A stretch of 64,000 nucleotides of DNA from Turritopsis dohrnii (GCA_027922465.2 BQMF02000042.1:1240001-1304000); one strand, 5' to 3'. Numbered from the stretch's first letter, positions 42,674 through 53,580 are shown. Notes: a model not told the origin generated them from the sequence alone. A program made the numbers and translations.

Positions 42674-45600
42674 CTAGTTCTCAGCATTCGCCCATTCCAT
42701 CATTTCATTGTACCACTCTTCTTCCATAGGTAACATCTGACAAGCCTAAAATAAAATCATGTCCTTATTACAAATGGTCAAACCAAATTCAATATTGTTC
42801 AAAGTTACTTTTACATTACGCTTTCTTCTAATACTCTGAAAGGTTAAGCCTAACAAACATAACATAACATAGGTTAAGCATAACAACAACAACAACAACA
42901 ACAACAAAAGTAGACATTAAACAACATACTTCAGGAGATGGAGGAACGTTTCGCTCATACTTTGAACCACCAGGTGCTTCTGGGTCTAGATTTTAATGAA
43001 ATGCAAGATCAGAAACAACATCGTTTAGTAGAAGATAGTGGTGAAAACCTCCATTTATAAATGTATATAATGCACATTGTTTCTGTGAGATAGAGAATTT
43101 CCAGGAAAAATATGATTTATACACATTCATGATCAAAATAATGTCTTAAATATAAATTCTGATATGAAACCTTTTAATCAACTCAAGTATTCGAGCACCT
43201 TCAACCTCTCATAAAGGTACTCCATATTTGTCCTCATGTCTAGAATGCTTTCTATTTACAATTTATGATGGTTTGCAGATGGCCTGTAAATTACACCCAT
43301 GGAAGTCATGGAAGAAGACTTCCAGTATGCAAAAAATAAATTTGCCTTCACACGAAATTGGGTATCCTCAAGCACATAAATGTAAAAGAAAAACATATTG
43401 GTCTCCAATTCACATATTTTACATAGTGTCCTCCACCACCCTGCTCCCCCAAGCAAAGGCCTTCCCCTAGGGTCAGCTTCTCCCCCCCTCAAGCAAAGTA
43501 TTTTGAAAACTCCCCCATCCTTAATATAGATGTAAACCACGATATGCATACGGGTATATAAAATGTTTTTTTCTCTTCTTTGTAGGCTCTTCAGGCTCAT
43601 ATATTTTCAAATAAAATCAACAAAGAATAAGAAGTTTCATTATAAATGAAAGAATAATCTTATTACAGCGATAACAACCATTTTTAGTTTTTATTTACAT
43701 TTTTTTGTTATCCTTTTCCCATAAACTGTCACATATGAAGTCTCACTTTCTGAATTGGAGAATGCTATGCTCTCTCCCTCTCTCAAAACCTCTCAAAAAT
43801 ATCAAGTCTCACTTTCTGAATGGGAAAAAATGGACTGTCTAAAATAGTCTTGTGTTCAATGTGAGTTAGATTTCAAAGCAAGCAACTACAATATAAACAA
43901 ACTTTGCAAATAATGAAGAAAATGTGATCAGTAAAAATGAGCAAAAATGGAGTGAGCAAAATCGTCAAAAACTCTTTGGGATGAACAGCATTTTTATTGC
44001 AATAGTGTGTATAGTTCTATAGAAATTCACTCGTTTGCAGTGTTTTTTTTACAAATTTGCCAAGTTGGAAAGTTGGAAATAAGAATCACGGCTTCCATAA
44101 AAACTTTCCATAAACAGCACACAATAGAGGGATATATATCCCATAAAATGAAATTCAGAAATCATTGTAAACTTTGCTACCATGAAGATATTTTTCACAA
44201 CTGCCAACTTTTGGAGAAAGTATATAAACACTTTTAAACTGTGCATTTTTTTCAGTTAAAATCATTATAAAATCAAAAAAATCATAAATAATTCCTTATT
44301 AATTCATGAAGATGTTATATGTAGCCATACCACAAGGATTACCGTAAAGCAGGGTCACTTGAAACACCCGGGGTGACTTAAAACAGTGTCGAAAAATCGT
44401 TGTTTCTCATGAAATAATGTATGAAACTCGAGACTATCTAGCGCAACATTCGATGGAAAAAGTTTTTCAATCAAGGAAGTTCTTCGAAAGCTGAAGATGA
44501 AAAAAGCACCGAAAATCAGTGCTGCTGTAAAATAGCACGTCATGGTGATATAGCATATCGCCAAATATATATTTCTTTGCATTTGTAAAATAGAAAGGTC
44601 AAAGGGAGTATTTCCAGAGTTTTATTGAAAAATATTTAAAATCGAAAGAAGTATATGCCATTAAAATGTTTCATTTTTTTCAATTGATGCACTTCGTCTG
44701 TTCGATTATTGCATAAATATTCTTATAATTCATGATGCAATCAAATCATTGATTTGTGATAAAGTTCAGCCGATGGAGTTTCAAAGGTGGTATAAGTCAT
44801 GTAGTAATTATCATAGGTTCAATTAATAGAAGGGTTAATATCTAAGAATTGAAACTCAACTGACTCGTTTTACTAAGTACCATAACTGAATACCAGTCAG
44901 AGTTCTGAACAGATCGCTGCAATTATATCCTCCGCTTAACGCTATGGGCACACCATTACTTATTGTAGAATTGGCAATAGACAGGCTGCGTGCTGTTACT
45001 ATTACAATTTCATACTTAACCTCGTTACCAGGGCTTCTTGTCTTTTTAAAATACAGATGTTGTTTCATACTCCATATACATGTCATGTGCAATGATGCAA
45101 TAAATTCGCGTAATCCGAATATGATGAAGCGCTTGTGTGGAAGAAACTAAAGGCTGAAATACACTATCATTTTTCAATGATCATTCTTCAATAATCATTG
45201 AAAAATGACAGTGTATCCAGAAAAAATGTCATTTTTTACACTCTAATTTTCAATGACATTGAAAAATGATAAGTTGAACATGTTCAACTTTTAATTTTTC
45301 AATGTCATTTTTTTTCTATTGTTTCGAATCGAATTTATTGTTTTTGTTGCACGCGATGTGATTTTAGACACTTACATAAACAAAAATAATACATTGAAGA
45401 CTTTTACATGCGAAAATGAAATGAATTAGAAGACGCAAAAAGCAACTGAAACATTTATTGAAATTTGGAGGAGTCAACCAAGTTTTAATCGCATGTAAAT
45501 AGCTTCGCAAAATTCAAGGATGAACTGGGACAATGTGCTTTAACTTGAACAGGGATTGGGTCTCATATTTTTTTTGTAATATCACCGTCTATGAGATGAA

Positions 45601-48398
45601 GCAGCACATCGAAAATATTCGGTGGCATTCTTAAAAATCTCGTATATTCTGCGATTTCCCCCACACGTAATTCATGCATGAGGGTATTATAGATGCCAAG
45701 GTCATTTCGTCTATTTAGCCATGCCTTTACCCATGCACTTCTTTTTTTTTTGTTTTCTGTGTTCAACTCTCTTTTTTGATAAAATGTAAACAACGACAGC
45801 AGCTGCTGTTTTTTCCTCAGGGTCCATGTTTGTAATTTTCAATGATAGTGTATTCACGCCAAAATTTTTAATTTTCAATGTCATTGGAATGTATCATTGA
45901 AAAATGATCATTGAAAAATGATAGTGTATTTCAGCCTTAAGATGATGGATCAATTTCTAAGTGACATCTGTATCGAAATAGAAAAGGAAATACATCCTAA
46001 ACTAATAGATGCACGAGAAAGAAAGTTGGGCACTCTGAAAAGATGCAACGGGAATTTTATTTTACAAGTTTTCAGTAAGTACAGTCGTGTAAACTAGCTA
46101 TAAATTCAAATTCATCTTCCATGCTTTCTATATTGTTTCTGAAACAATTACGTTATCACAAGCTTAATGATTTTAATGGCTTCAGAACTTATTTTTTACA
46201 ATCTTTTACCATTCTGAAATTTTGAGTTTTCAAAATTTACTAACACTCTTCATCACTTAATAATAAAAATGAAACTAGCATTAACAAATTATTTTAATTT
46301 ATGTTTTATACGCAAGTAATCGTAGATCACACGTTTCTTGTTTTGGCGCTCTATACAACAACATTTTTGTGCAAACAACACTGTTTCAAGTCACCCCTGC
46401 ACGATAAATTTCAGTAGGTGTACTTTGTGAAGCAATAACTTGAGATGCTATGCATCAATTAGTTTGAACACTTTGTTATCTGAAAGACAAAAGATGAATG
46501 GACCTTTTTTCAAAATTTCACAGTAATTACTTTCTTAGGTTAATAGTGATGAGCAAATCTTTTCAAAAAACAGCGAATTTTGTTTCAAGTCACCCCGTTT
46601 TACGGTATTTCTTGAGAACTGCTTTGGTTTGTGGATTATTTGTCTATGCTGTTCATCCCTCTTAAGTATGAGGTACCATCAATATTCCTTATTATGGACA
46701 GATTTCCTTATTACCGACAAAAAAAGTAAACAAAAATTGTTGTCACAAAAATATATATTTATATATACATCTATACATCTAGAACTTGCAATTGTATCAA
46801 AAAACACGAATGCCCTCTAAACCAAAATTGCCTCCAATCCAGCATAGTATACGAAGCCACAATTACATCAAACGACCCAAACTATAGAGCCATGAAATAC
46901 ATCGGTCTTTGCGAAACAACCTTTAAACAAAGATACGGTGGCCACAAGAATTCATTTAATAACGAACGATACCGCAATAGCACCACATTATCCACGGAAT
47001 ATTGGCGAATCAAAGATAACAACTGTGTACCTACAGTCAATTGGAGAGTCATCAAAAAATCGGCGCCTTACTCCCCCGAAACGAAAAAATGCCTATTGTG
47101 CCTTACTGAGAAAACTGAAATCGCTACCTACCCTGACACGAACTTACTAAACAAAAGAACCGAAGTTATTGCCAAATGTAGACACCGAAAGAAACACAAG
47201 CTTTTCACAATCGCTGACATTCCAGCCGATTGACGTAATGACGTCAATTAATGATCAGGAAGACATTATAATGTACCGTCAAAGTGCCTAATTCGAGACA
47301 GCTGGCTTAATTCGAGACGCACAAAATACTGATCACGAAAATATACATTCATACTCACCAAACTCACCACATAAACTAAAAATGTTTCATTAAACATAGC
47401 AAAAGAACCATACCAACAGCACGTGAAGTATTGACCGTGGGGAATCACTCGCATAAATGGCCTACCATTTTCAATATCTCTTCGCAGTCATTATGTACAA
47501 AATAAAACAATTTTTTTTTTATCATCGCTTTCGAAGCGGATTCGATTGAAATACGCAAATTGATTGGCTTATTTACGTCACGTGGTGACCGGGCATTTTG
47601 AAAACTTTTGTCACGTGCATTTAACACAAAATTCACCATGAACGTATCACAGAGTATTGAAAAAGACTAACACTCTCCTCCACAAATTCTTATTGTAAAT
47701 CACGCATATATACAACTCTCAAGGTGAAGTCATTAACTCTTAATGATTTTATTAAAAACTGAAGTTTGTGTTATAGTTTGATTAACAGTACGGGATGTGT
47801 TGTGTTTTTAATTTACAGACGCTGAAAGTGGCTGTCTCGAATTAGGCCAGCTGTCCCGAATTAGGGACTTTGACGGTAGTTTTCATAAACGGTTCACTTT
47901 TGCTGAAGATTGACCAGTAACAGGTCATGAAACTTTAAGTACAAAAAACACTGTTGTTTTTTCTGACTTATATATATACATCATCTATATAATTGTTACC
48001 ATATAACTGAATAAAATGTTTTATAAAACAGAGCAAAAGAAAGCAATTATATATATATATATACCAGCAGCACGAGAAGAATGAACCATGAAGAAGCATC
48101 ACATGCAGATTTCACATTAGAAAAAGAATTTATTCTTACGTATGTAAGGTGCAGGGTGTTTGAAATATTCGAACTTCGCCTCGGCTTCTCTTAATATCTT
48201 TTCAATTTGGACACGATCAGTAAGATGTTTGTTCTCGTCAAACTGTGAACGTAATACCAAAGCATGAGGTCTCCATACTTCACGATTCATTGTCCATGAT
48301 AACAAATGTTTCAAACTGTTTCGATACAATCTGGTAACACGCTGCTGATGTGTCAGTTTACGACTTAACGCTAACGGGTTGATTCTCCCAGCAGCCAT
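42674..48398 (-). CDS. NDUFB9: NADH dehydrogenase (complex I) beta subcomplex subunit 9, LYR family, three exons
   Basis: Accessory subunit of mitochondrial complex I, in the distal membrane arm, of the LYR-motif family that binds acyl carrier protein. Minus-strand exons are 48398-48140, 42985-42930 and 42745-42674. Phases fit (1, then 0) and total 128 residues. Exon 1 has LTHQQRVTRLYRNSLKHL, with the LYR tripeptide at residues 24-26, and FKHPAPYI. It ends at a strong GTAAGAATA donor, and without splicing would run into a nonsense RKNKFFF tail. Exon 2 supplies PEAPGGSKYERNVPPSPE, the counterpart of the human segment after QPYI. Exon 3 ends the protein at MMEWANAEN. I chose the ATG at 48398 because homologues start just before LTHQQ. 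The C-terminus is shorter than in vertebrates (179 residues in human). The first intron, 5154 bp, is packed with transposons. Confidence 0.88.
43953..44061. mobile_element. Palindromic MITE family B, copy 3, in NDUFB9 intron 1
   Basis: Begins GAGCAAAATCGTCAAAAACT, ends TTTTTTACAAATTTGCC, with the shared core (TTTTTATTGCAATAGTGTGT, then TAGAAATTCACTCGTTTGCA). Same structure as the copies at 7220 and 9867. Confidence 0.65.
45151..45937 (-). mobile_element. Harbinger-like element with transposase N-terminal remnant, nested
   Basis: The terminal repeat AGGCTGAAATACACTATCAT is matched by ATGATAGTGTATTTCAGCCT at the other end, and TAA flanks both sides (45148-45150, 45938-45940). Minus-strand frame 45793-45563 contains SAWVKAWLNRRNDLGIYNTL, then ELRVGEIAEYTRFLRMPPNI, then FDVLLHLI. 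This is the conserved N-terminal block of PIF/Harbinger transposases. The DDE nuclease part is absent, so this is an internally deleted derivative. TCAATGATCATT-like palindromes are repeated at both ends. Confidence 0.82.
45942..46074 (+). CDS. Possible first coding exon, unassigned
   Basis: An ATG-led open stretch of about 44 codons begins 2 bp after the right TAA of the Harbinger-like element. It encodes MMDQFLSDICIEIEKEIHPK and continues to a charged, basic segment, ending at a textbook donor (TTTCA|GTAAGTAC). I do not recognise the protein and found no partner exon. It could belong to the surrounding TA-target transposon or to a gene nested in the NDUFB9 intron. Confidence 0.25.
46784..47233 (+). 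pseudogene. Penelope-like element C-terminal fragment with GIY-YIG endonuclease
   Basis: The frame is open from a cysteine motif (CNCIKKHECPLNQNCLQ) through YEATITSNDPNY, then KYIGLCETTFKQRYGGHKNS. It continues with NSTTLSTEYW, CLLCLTEKTEI and LLNKRTEVIAKCRHRKKHKL to the stop. This is the zinc-like linker plus GIY-YIG domain of a Penelope-like element, a different subfamily from the fragment at 25.9 kb. The frame is intact but no RT lies upstream, so it is a 5'-truncated copy. It sits in NDUFB9 intron 1 on the opposite strand. Confidence 0.82.
47276..47876. mobile_element. 601 bp TA-target MITE in NDUFB9 intron 1
   Basis: The left end, CCGTCAAAGTGCCTAATTCG followed by AGACAGCTGGCTTAATTCGA, pairs with the right end TCGAATTAGGCCAGCTGTCC, CGAATTAGGGACTTTGACGG. 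TA lies on both sides (47274-47275 and 47877-47878). Terminal repeat about 45 bp. No coding capacity. Confidence 0.8.
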
Positions 48399-48509
48399 GT
48401 TTACAATCTTTCTTGGAAGATACCAGTTATACTTTTCTGTGACATGAAAAGCAAAGGAGATAGTCACGAATAAGACAAAGTGTATATTTCAAAAAAGTGT
48501 ACTGAGAAT

Positions 48510-48700
48510 AGACAGAGGCGGATACAGCAAAAAAATTAAGTGGGTCGCGAAGCGACGAAAATTTATTGCGGAGCGCAGCGACGCAAAAAATTTTGGCTAA
48601 ACAGCTGGGGGTGTTGGGGGGTGCTGTAAACCCCCCAACTGGGGTCGGAAAAATTCAGTTTTCGAGGGATCTGGGGAGCACTGACACTTCAATTTGAAAT
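48510..48700. mobile_element. Probable transposon end
   Basis: CAGAGGCGGATACAGC followed by a region with GTCGCGAAGCGACG and GCGGAGCGCAGCGACGC palindromes and a C/G-rich tract (GGGGGGTGCTGTAAACCCCC). CAGNGGCGGAT is a typical hAT-type terminus. The other end was not found; the DIRS element begins 165 bp further on. Confidence 0.4.
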
Positions 48701-49235
48701 AGGATTTATCCAACCTTTTAGCGTTTGTTGTTGTGGAGTTTTTAACAAATGGGGAATAGTCTTGCAGTGGCATGACGACTTCAACAAAAATAAAAGTAAA
48801 GAATACAATTTATCTTATATTTTTCTTAAACACTTTACTTTTTGTGAACAGCTTTGATTTTGTGATTTTATGACGATAAAATCTCCGCCAGATAAATACT
48901 GGAATATCCGCTATGACTGGCAAGAAATAAAGGTCATAACTCAAACCCACATCGACCTCTATTCGCTTTCTCGCAATCAAAACAGGATGTCTGAGGAAAA
49001 GTAAGTTGTGGTTTTTATCTATTATCATCCCACTAATCACCTTGGATATTTTGCTAAGTGTTGCATAATCCTTTCTTTCATTACTTGATTGAAGGATATT
49101 TGCATAAATTGTGTTTGATCTTCCATCGTAACGCGTTGGGGAACACACTGTTCTAAAAAACCCTTGCAACCATTACGTGGTTGAGAGAGGGCAGTTTTGT
49201 TGTCTTTCAATCATTACTTGATTGGGGATTTCAAT

Positions 49236-49298
49236 ATGTTTTCTCGTATTTTTCGTAGAACTGCGAAAAAATCTCACGAATCTACTGATACTGAATTA
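49236..49298 (+). CDS. DIRS gag-like frame, 5' segment before the insertion
   Basis: ATG followed by a basic segment (MFSRIFRRTAKKSHESTD) that runs in frame into the TTAA target site at 49296-49299. The matching continuation begins at the other TTAA copy (52495-52498) in the same frame. This marks the true N-terminus of the gag-like protein and shows that the DNA transposon landed 21 codons into it. Confidence 0.8.
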
Positions 49299-49299
49299 A

Positions 49300-52200
49300 G
49301 GGGGTTCCCATAGAAAAAAACTAAATATTGAAATGCTTTGATATAACAACTTTTATTGATTTAACTCAAAAGAACTAGCCAATACAATGCAAAATCAACA
49401 ATTTTTTTCCGAAAATTATCTTAGCAATTTGCTGATTCAGCAAAAATGGTCACAAATGTAATGTTAAACAGTCAATTTTGTAAACATCATAACTAACAAA
49501 CCAGTAGGCTTTGAGACACAAAATTTGGCACCTAGTTCCCTTATATAAAACTAAAGAAAATGAGTGAAAAATATTTTCTTATATCTGACTTGAGCAACCA
49601 TAATGGCTATCAATTATTTTTCAGTCCATTCAAGTTATGCAGAAATGAGTCAACACCCAAAAATATGAGCAACAATATTGTCAGTAAAAAATTTGTTCCA
49701 CTCATTAGCTACCTGTGTATTTCAAGATGTTTTTGTGAAAAGTTGGTGCCATTTGCATTAATAATAAAGAAAATATGCTGTTTTCTCTGCTCAAAGATAT
49801 GTGAAAATAGCAAACCGGAGAAAAACGCATTAAAAAATCAAGTTAACAAAAATATCTTAGAAACCACCAGTAATATAGCTTTCCTGGGGCTCTAATTCAT
49901 TTTCCTTGTCAATAAGTCCCTTTTTAATTCCTCTGAAGGTCTTTCTTCTTTTTTTCCCTTTTTCGGATGATTTTCTGGCTCCCTTAACGACATGGGCTCT
50001 GTCCCGCATCTCAGTAATACGTTGAGAACAAAAACCAGCGGATATGCCAAAACTTTTGTAAACTTGCAGCATACCAACACTTCCCTCATTAAACTCTAGA
50101 ACTGCAGCATGTACACCCATCTCTAACACTGATCTACCTACATATACTGATTTGGGACACTTGCTCCAGATAATGTTGTTCAACGACTCGTTAGTGTTTT
50201 GCGTTTCACCGTGCAAACATTTACTCAAAAGAGCATCAGAAGACAAATCCGTAAACATTGGTTTGATAATATCGTGTATATACTTCGGCACATTCATAGA
50301 TGTTTCAAGATTCTCTTTACCAGAAGATTGATACTTACACCAGCTATCTTTCCCTCTAGGGCAAAATCTGTGACAAAATTCAGCATTGCCAAATGCAGTA
50401 CAATGCCACAGAATTGCCCCAACAGCTTTTTTCATGGCGTATAAATTTCCTTTGTTCTGGCGAATAGCCAAGCCATAAAAGTTCTGCATGGAGTTAATCA
50501 CTTTTTCTGTTAACTTTCCTTTTCCAGACAGTGGAGTTTTAGTTCCTTTTTGTGCTTTTACCACATTTCGTAACCTTGTACCCAAGCGCTTCTGTACATG
50601 GCCAACACACTCTAGCTTTTCTGGGGTAATGTTATACTTTTGATATGGTTGGCAGTCAACAACTTTTTTGAATGAAGAAGAGTCACCATCTCCCAAGTAC
50701 TGGCTATAAACAAGACCATAATCATCGACAGATCTACGGAGTATAACCCGTGCACCAGCTGCTTCCATGGCTCCAAAAGATTTGGTGTGGTTTATTTCAC
50801 ATTCACCATTTTTCAAATGTTCTTCCTTCCATTGTTTGTAGTCATAATCAGGGTTGTTTCTTCTGCCTTCCCATACAACACACTTTCTACAATCCTTAGA
50901 CATTACATGCACATCTATGCATTTGCTGTTGTTGGTTGCAGTGACCACTCCGTTCAATGATTGGTGTCCACGTTTTTGCCACGTACCATCCAATTTGATA
51001 CGACATGAATGAACAGTATCAGTGATTTTGATAGAGTCCCTCAACTTAGCTTCTGCAGCAGCATTCTTCATACTGGCTTTTGCTGCTGCCTCATATGCAT
51101 CTTGCAATTCTTCATTTATAGCATTGAATGCTGGATCCCCTATTGAAAACATGTTCAAGCATCTTGATACATTCACCAAGCCTTCACGACCTTTCCCAAT
51201 TTCTCTAAATGCAGTGATGGCTCGAACGTTTACTTCAAATAGTTTACGTCCTTGCACTGGTATGGACTTATGACATACATTAGAAGTAAAACTTTTTGAC
51301 TCAAAAGGGCAGTCCTGGCATGTGATCTTCAATGCATGAGCATATCCCATGCGCAACGATAAATCATCAAAAAATTTCACATTTGTCGAATGACATTCCG
51401 GACAGTATAACACATTCGATAAAAAGGTTTTCAACATCTTAAAGTTCACGATTAAATTATAATTCTCATCTTCAACTTCTTCTGCAATATTCAAACATGA
51501 ATTGTTCACTTTTTGACTGCGAACAGATTCCTCAGTATTTGATTCTTTACGAGAATCTGTAGATTTTGTTTGATGTCTATAAAATTTATGCATTTGTTTG
51601 CGTTTGCATGATAAATTGTTTTTATTAGCCATTCTAAAATGAAATATAATAATAGTGCTTAGTGTTGTTCAGCAACAACAAAGGATGCTAAACTAAGCAT
51701 CTTCTATTTACAGACAGCTTCTACTGAAGCATAATATAAAAAAACGCTATAACCACCCTCTCTGAGCAACGGCTTCTTAGCTTACCCGCCCTTTTCTCTC
51801 TCCTTATTTTTCCAACAACCCATCCCCTACCCTTTACTAAATCACATATCCCTACTGAGCCTTCCATGATAGTATTCTCATCTGTAACTACAACCTTACC
51901 TAGTTAAACACTTGATTGATGTTCAGCTCATACCAAAAAGTCTAGCGCCACTAATTCATTATTTGCCTTCCTAAGAAGGACTGTTTTGGTATTTGTAAGG
52001 TATGTTCATCAACCCAAAAGCAAAGTAAAAGAGCAAATAATGATTAAAAGTCTAACCTGAAGTATGTAAAGATCTAAAGTAGGATTTTCTTGACTTGCTT
52101 TGGTTGTTTCTTCTTTGTTGTTGTGTTGCTTCAAGCATCACTTCTTCTTCTTCATGCCACAGACCTTTTTTACTGCTGAGAAAGCGATTTTCAGTGTTCT

Positions 52201-52494
52201 GTGTATTTTGCAGAATATATTGTAAATGCAGACTGAGAACATGGCAATAAACAGACCAACACAGAAAAGGTGAAGTTGGTGGGTTCTTAGTTAAAATTTT
52301 ACGTCATACAGGTGCCGCTGTGGAGCGAAATTTGCACCACAACACAAAAAGGCAAAAATAAACATATTTCTGCTAAAATTCTCTTATTTTAAGGCACACC
52401 ATCGAAAAGTACGATAAATTTTGCATATAAAACATTCAAAAATGAAAATTTGAAAAATTTTGAGATTTTGGCAGATTTTTCTATGGGAACCCCC
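49300..52494 (-). mobile_element. TTAA-target DNA transposon, Kolobok-like, nested in the DIRS element
   Basis: A perfect 19 bp terminal inverted repeat GGGGGTTCCCATAGAAAAA lies at both ends, with TTAA duplicated at 49296-49299 and 52495-52498. Length 3195 bp. It carries one long transposase frame on the minus strand (51632-49857). TTAA targets are used by piggyBac and Kolobok. The transposase is of the Mutator-like domain type rather than piggyBac, which points to Kolobok; superfamily assignment is inference. Intact ends, target duplication and frame suggest recent, possibly active, status. Confidence 0.85.
49857..51632 (-). CDS. DDE transposase (Mutator-like transposase domain; Kolobok-type element)
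   Basis: 591-residue uninterrupted frame starting at the ATG at 51632. After a basic N-terminus comes a Cys-rich probable zinc region (CPECHSTN, then CQDC, about residues 76-106). The core follows with likely catalytic acids in KLDGTWQKRGHQSLNGVV, YLGDGDSSSFKKV and ETQNTNESLNNIIW. Between them are further Cys/His residues (CVGHVQKRLG, HCTAFGNAEFCHRFCPRG). The C-terminus is very basic (SSEKGKKRRKTFRG), as expected for DNA binding and nuclear import. Similar proteins are abundant in cnidarian and arthropod genomes under the Mutator-like transposase label. No stop or frameshift is visible. Confidence 0.88.
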   Translation of the reverse strand: MANKNNLSCKRKQMHKFYRHQTKSTDSRKESNTEESVRSQKVNNSCLNIAEEVEDENYNLIVNFKMLKTFLSNVLYCPECHSTNVKFFDDLSLRMGYAHALKITCQDCPFESKSFTSNVCHKSIPVQGRKLFEVNVRAITAFREIGKGREGLVNVSRCLNMFSIGDPAFNAINEELQDAYEAAAKASMKNAAAEAKLRDSIKITDTVHSCRIKLDGTWQKRGHQSLNGVVTATNNSKCIDVHVMSKDCRKCVVWEGRRNNPDYDYKQWKEEHLKNGECEINHTKSFGAMEAAGARVILRRSVDDYGLVYSQYLGDGDSSSFKKVVDCQPYQKYNITPEKLECVGHVQKRLGTRLRNVVKAQKGTKTPLSGKGKLTEKVINSMQNFYGLAIRQNKGNLYAMKKAVGAILWHCTAFGNAEFCHRFCPRGKDSWCKYQSSGKENLETSMNVPKYIHDIIKPMFTDLSSDALLSKCLHGETQNTNESLNNIIWSKCPKSVYVGRSVLEMGVHAAVLEFNEGSVGMLQVYKSFGISAGFCSQRITEMRDRAHVVKGARKSSEKGKKRRKTFRGIKKGLIDKENELEPQESYITGGF

Positions 52495-53580
52495 TTAACA
52501 AATACTGAGGAGAATGCTACTCATGATGTCGAGAATGTTACTCATGATGTCGAGAATGTTACTACGAATCAACAAACTCCGACCCCTCCCACCCTTACTA
52601 GTACTACTGCTTCTACTGGGAAGAGATCTGCTTTGCCTTTGGATAACACACTGCCACCAGCCCCGAAATTAGCGAGATACGAGCTCGACGAAAACGAAGA
52701 TGGTAGAGCCTGGGAGTTGAGAGAAGCCCAGGCTGTTTATCTAAACAAGTACCTATCCAACCACGTTAATAATCGTCAGATTAAAGAAAAAATCTTGGAC
52801 GAGTCACCCACTCCGATAAACATCAAGAACGTTCCAGTTTTGGACACACACATAAAGGAGTTGTTACAAGAACATTCCAAACTAGATGTGCTTCATAAGG
52901 ACAAAATGCTCAAAAGCATACACGACAGTGTCCATGCAGTATTGGGTCCTGTGTGCGTTATTTGGGACATGATAGAGTCAGAGCGCCAGGCGCTCCTAGA
53001 CAACAATCAGGAGGACACCTTGGCGGAACCAGCCAGATTATTTGATCAGACCATAATTTTACTTGGTCAATGCTTTAACGATATTTCTTACCAGCGAAGA
53101 CTGGGGGTACTGTCCAGCCTCATAACCAGTCAACCTACGGTCAAGGACATTTTGAAAACCCAATCACCCAAACTGGATAACCCAGGGAATCCAGAATTGT
53201 TTGGACCTTCGTTTGACGAAGAACTCTCGAAAAATTCATCAATTCGATCTAAGGCACGTACAGCCTTCACAGCACTGAAGAAGCCTCAATCTGCTCCACA
53301 GACCCGAGGACGTGGACGTGGTCGTGGTTACCCACGTGGACGATCCCACCATGCGGTGGGTTACAATAACAACAGTTACAGTCGTGGTGGCAATTTTTCG
53401 GGTGGAAGATGGCCCTTTCGGTGGAGCCCTCGCCTCAGGGGTTCGAGGGGCAGAGGGCAGTCATTCAACCAGCAACCCCAAGATGGGTGGAATTCAGGCA
53501 ACAGAGGAGGTAAGAGATGTTTCCATTCAAAATTTTATTCCACTTCACAAGCTGGGGAAGGTTCATCCGGCCTTAAGGGG
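52495..53580 (+). CDS. DIRS gag-like protein, main segment
   Basis: Continues the frame begun at 49236. It has an acidic N-terminal part with a THDVENV repeat, a helical region from about 52680 (ENEDGRAWELREAQAVYLNK), and FNDISYQRRLGVLSSLITSQ. A basic RGG-type nucleic-acid-binding tail (TRGRGRGRGYPRGR and later GNRGGKR) lies near 53300-53520. This is the usual make-up of DIRS ORF1. The frame has no stop at the end of gag: it stays open through the whole RT region to join the recombinase (to 56454), so the true C-terminus cannot be fixed from sequence. The end given here is where gag-like composition stops. Confidence 0.65.

Larger units (their letters stand above)
44342..46605. mobile_element. 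TA-target DNA transposon (Tc1/mariner-like ends), carrying a nested element
   Basis: CCGTAAAGCAGGGTCACTTG at the left pairs with CAAGTCACCCCGTTTTACGG at the right, and TA flanks both ends (44340-44341 and 46606-46607). A second GGGTGACTTAAAACA copy lies just inside the left end, and a GTTTCAAGTCACCCC copy near 46382. It contains the TAA-flanked Harbinger-like insertion at 45151-45937. Without that it would be about 1.47 kb. No transposase was recognised in the remainder, so it is non-autonomous or decayed. Confidence 0.68.

Noticed and set aside
43256..43600. Minus-strand 114-codon frame between NDUFB9 exons, considered as an extra NDUFB9 exon
   Set aside because: No similarity to NDUFB9, low-complexity composition, and exon 1 joins exon 2 in phase without it.
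48399..48467. Upstream in-frame ATG extending NDUFB9 by 23 residues
   Set aside because: The extension (FAFHVTEKYNWYLPRK) is not seen in the family, whose members start shortly before LTHQQ. I kept the ATG at 48398, though the upstream start is not excluded.
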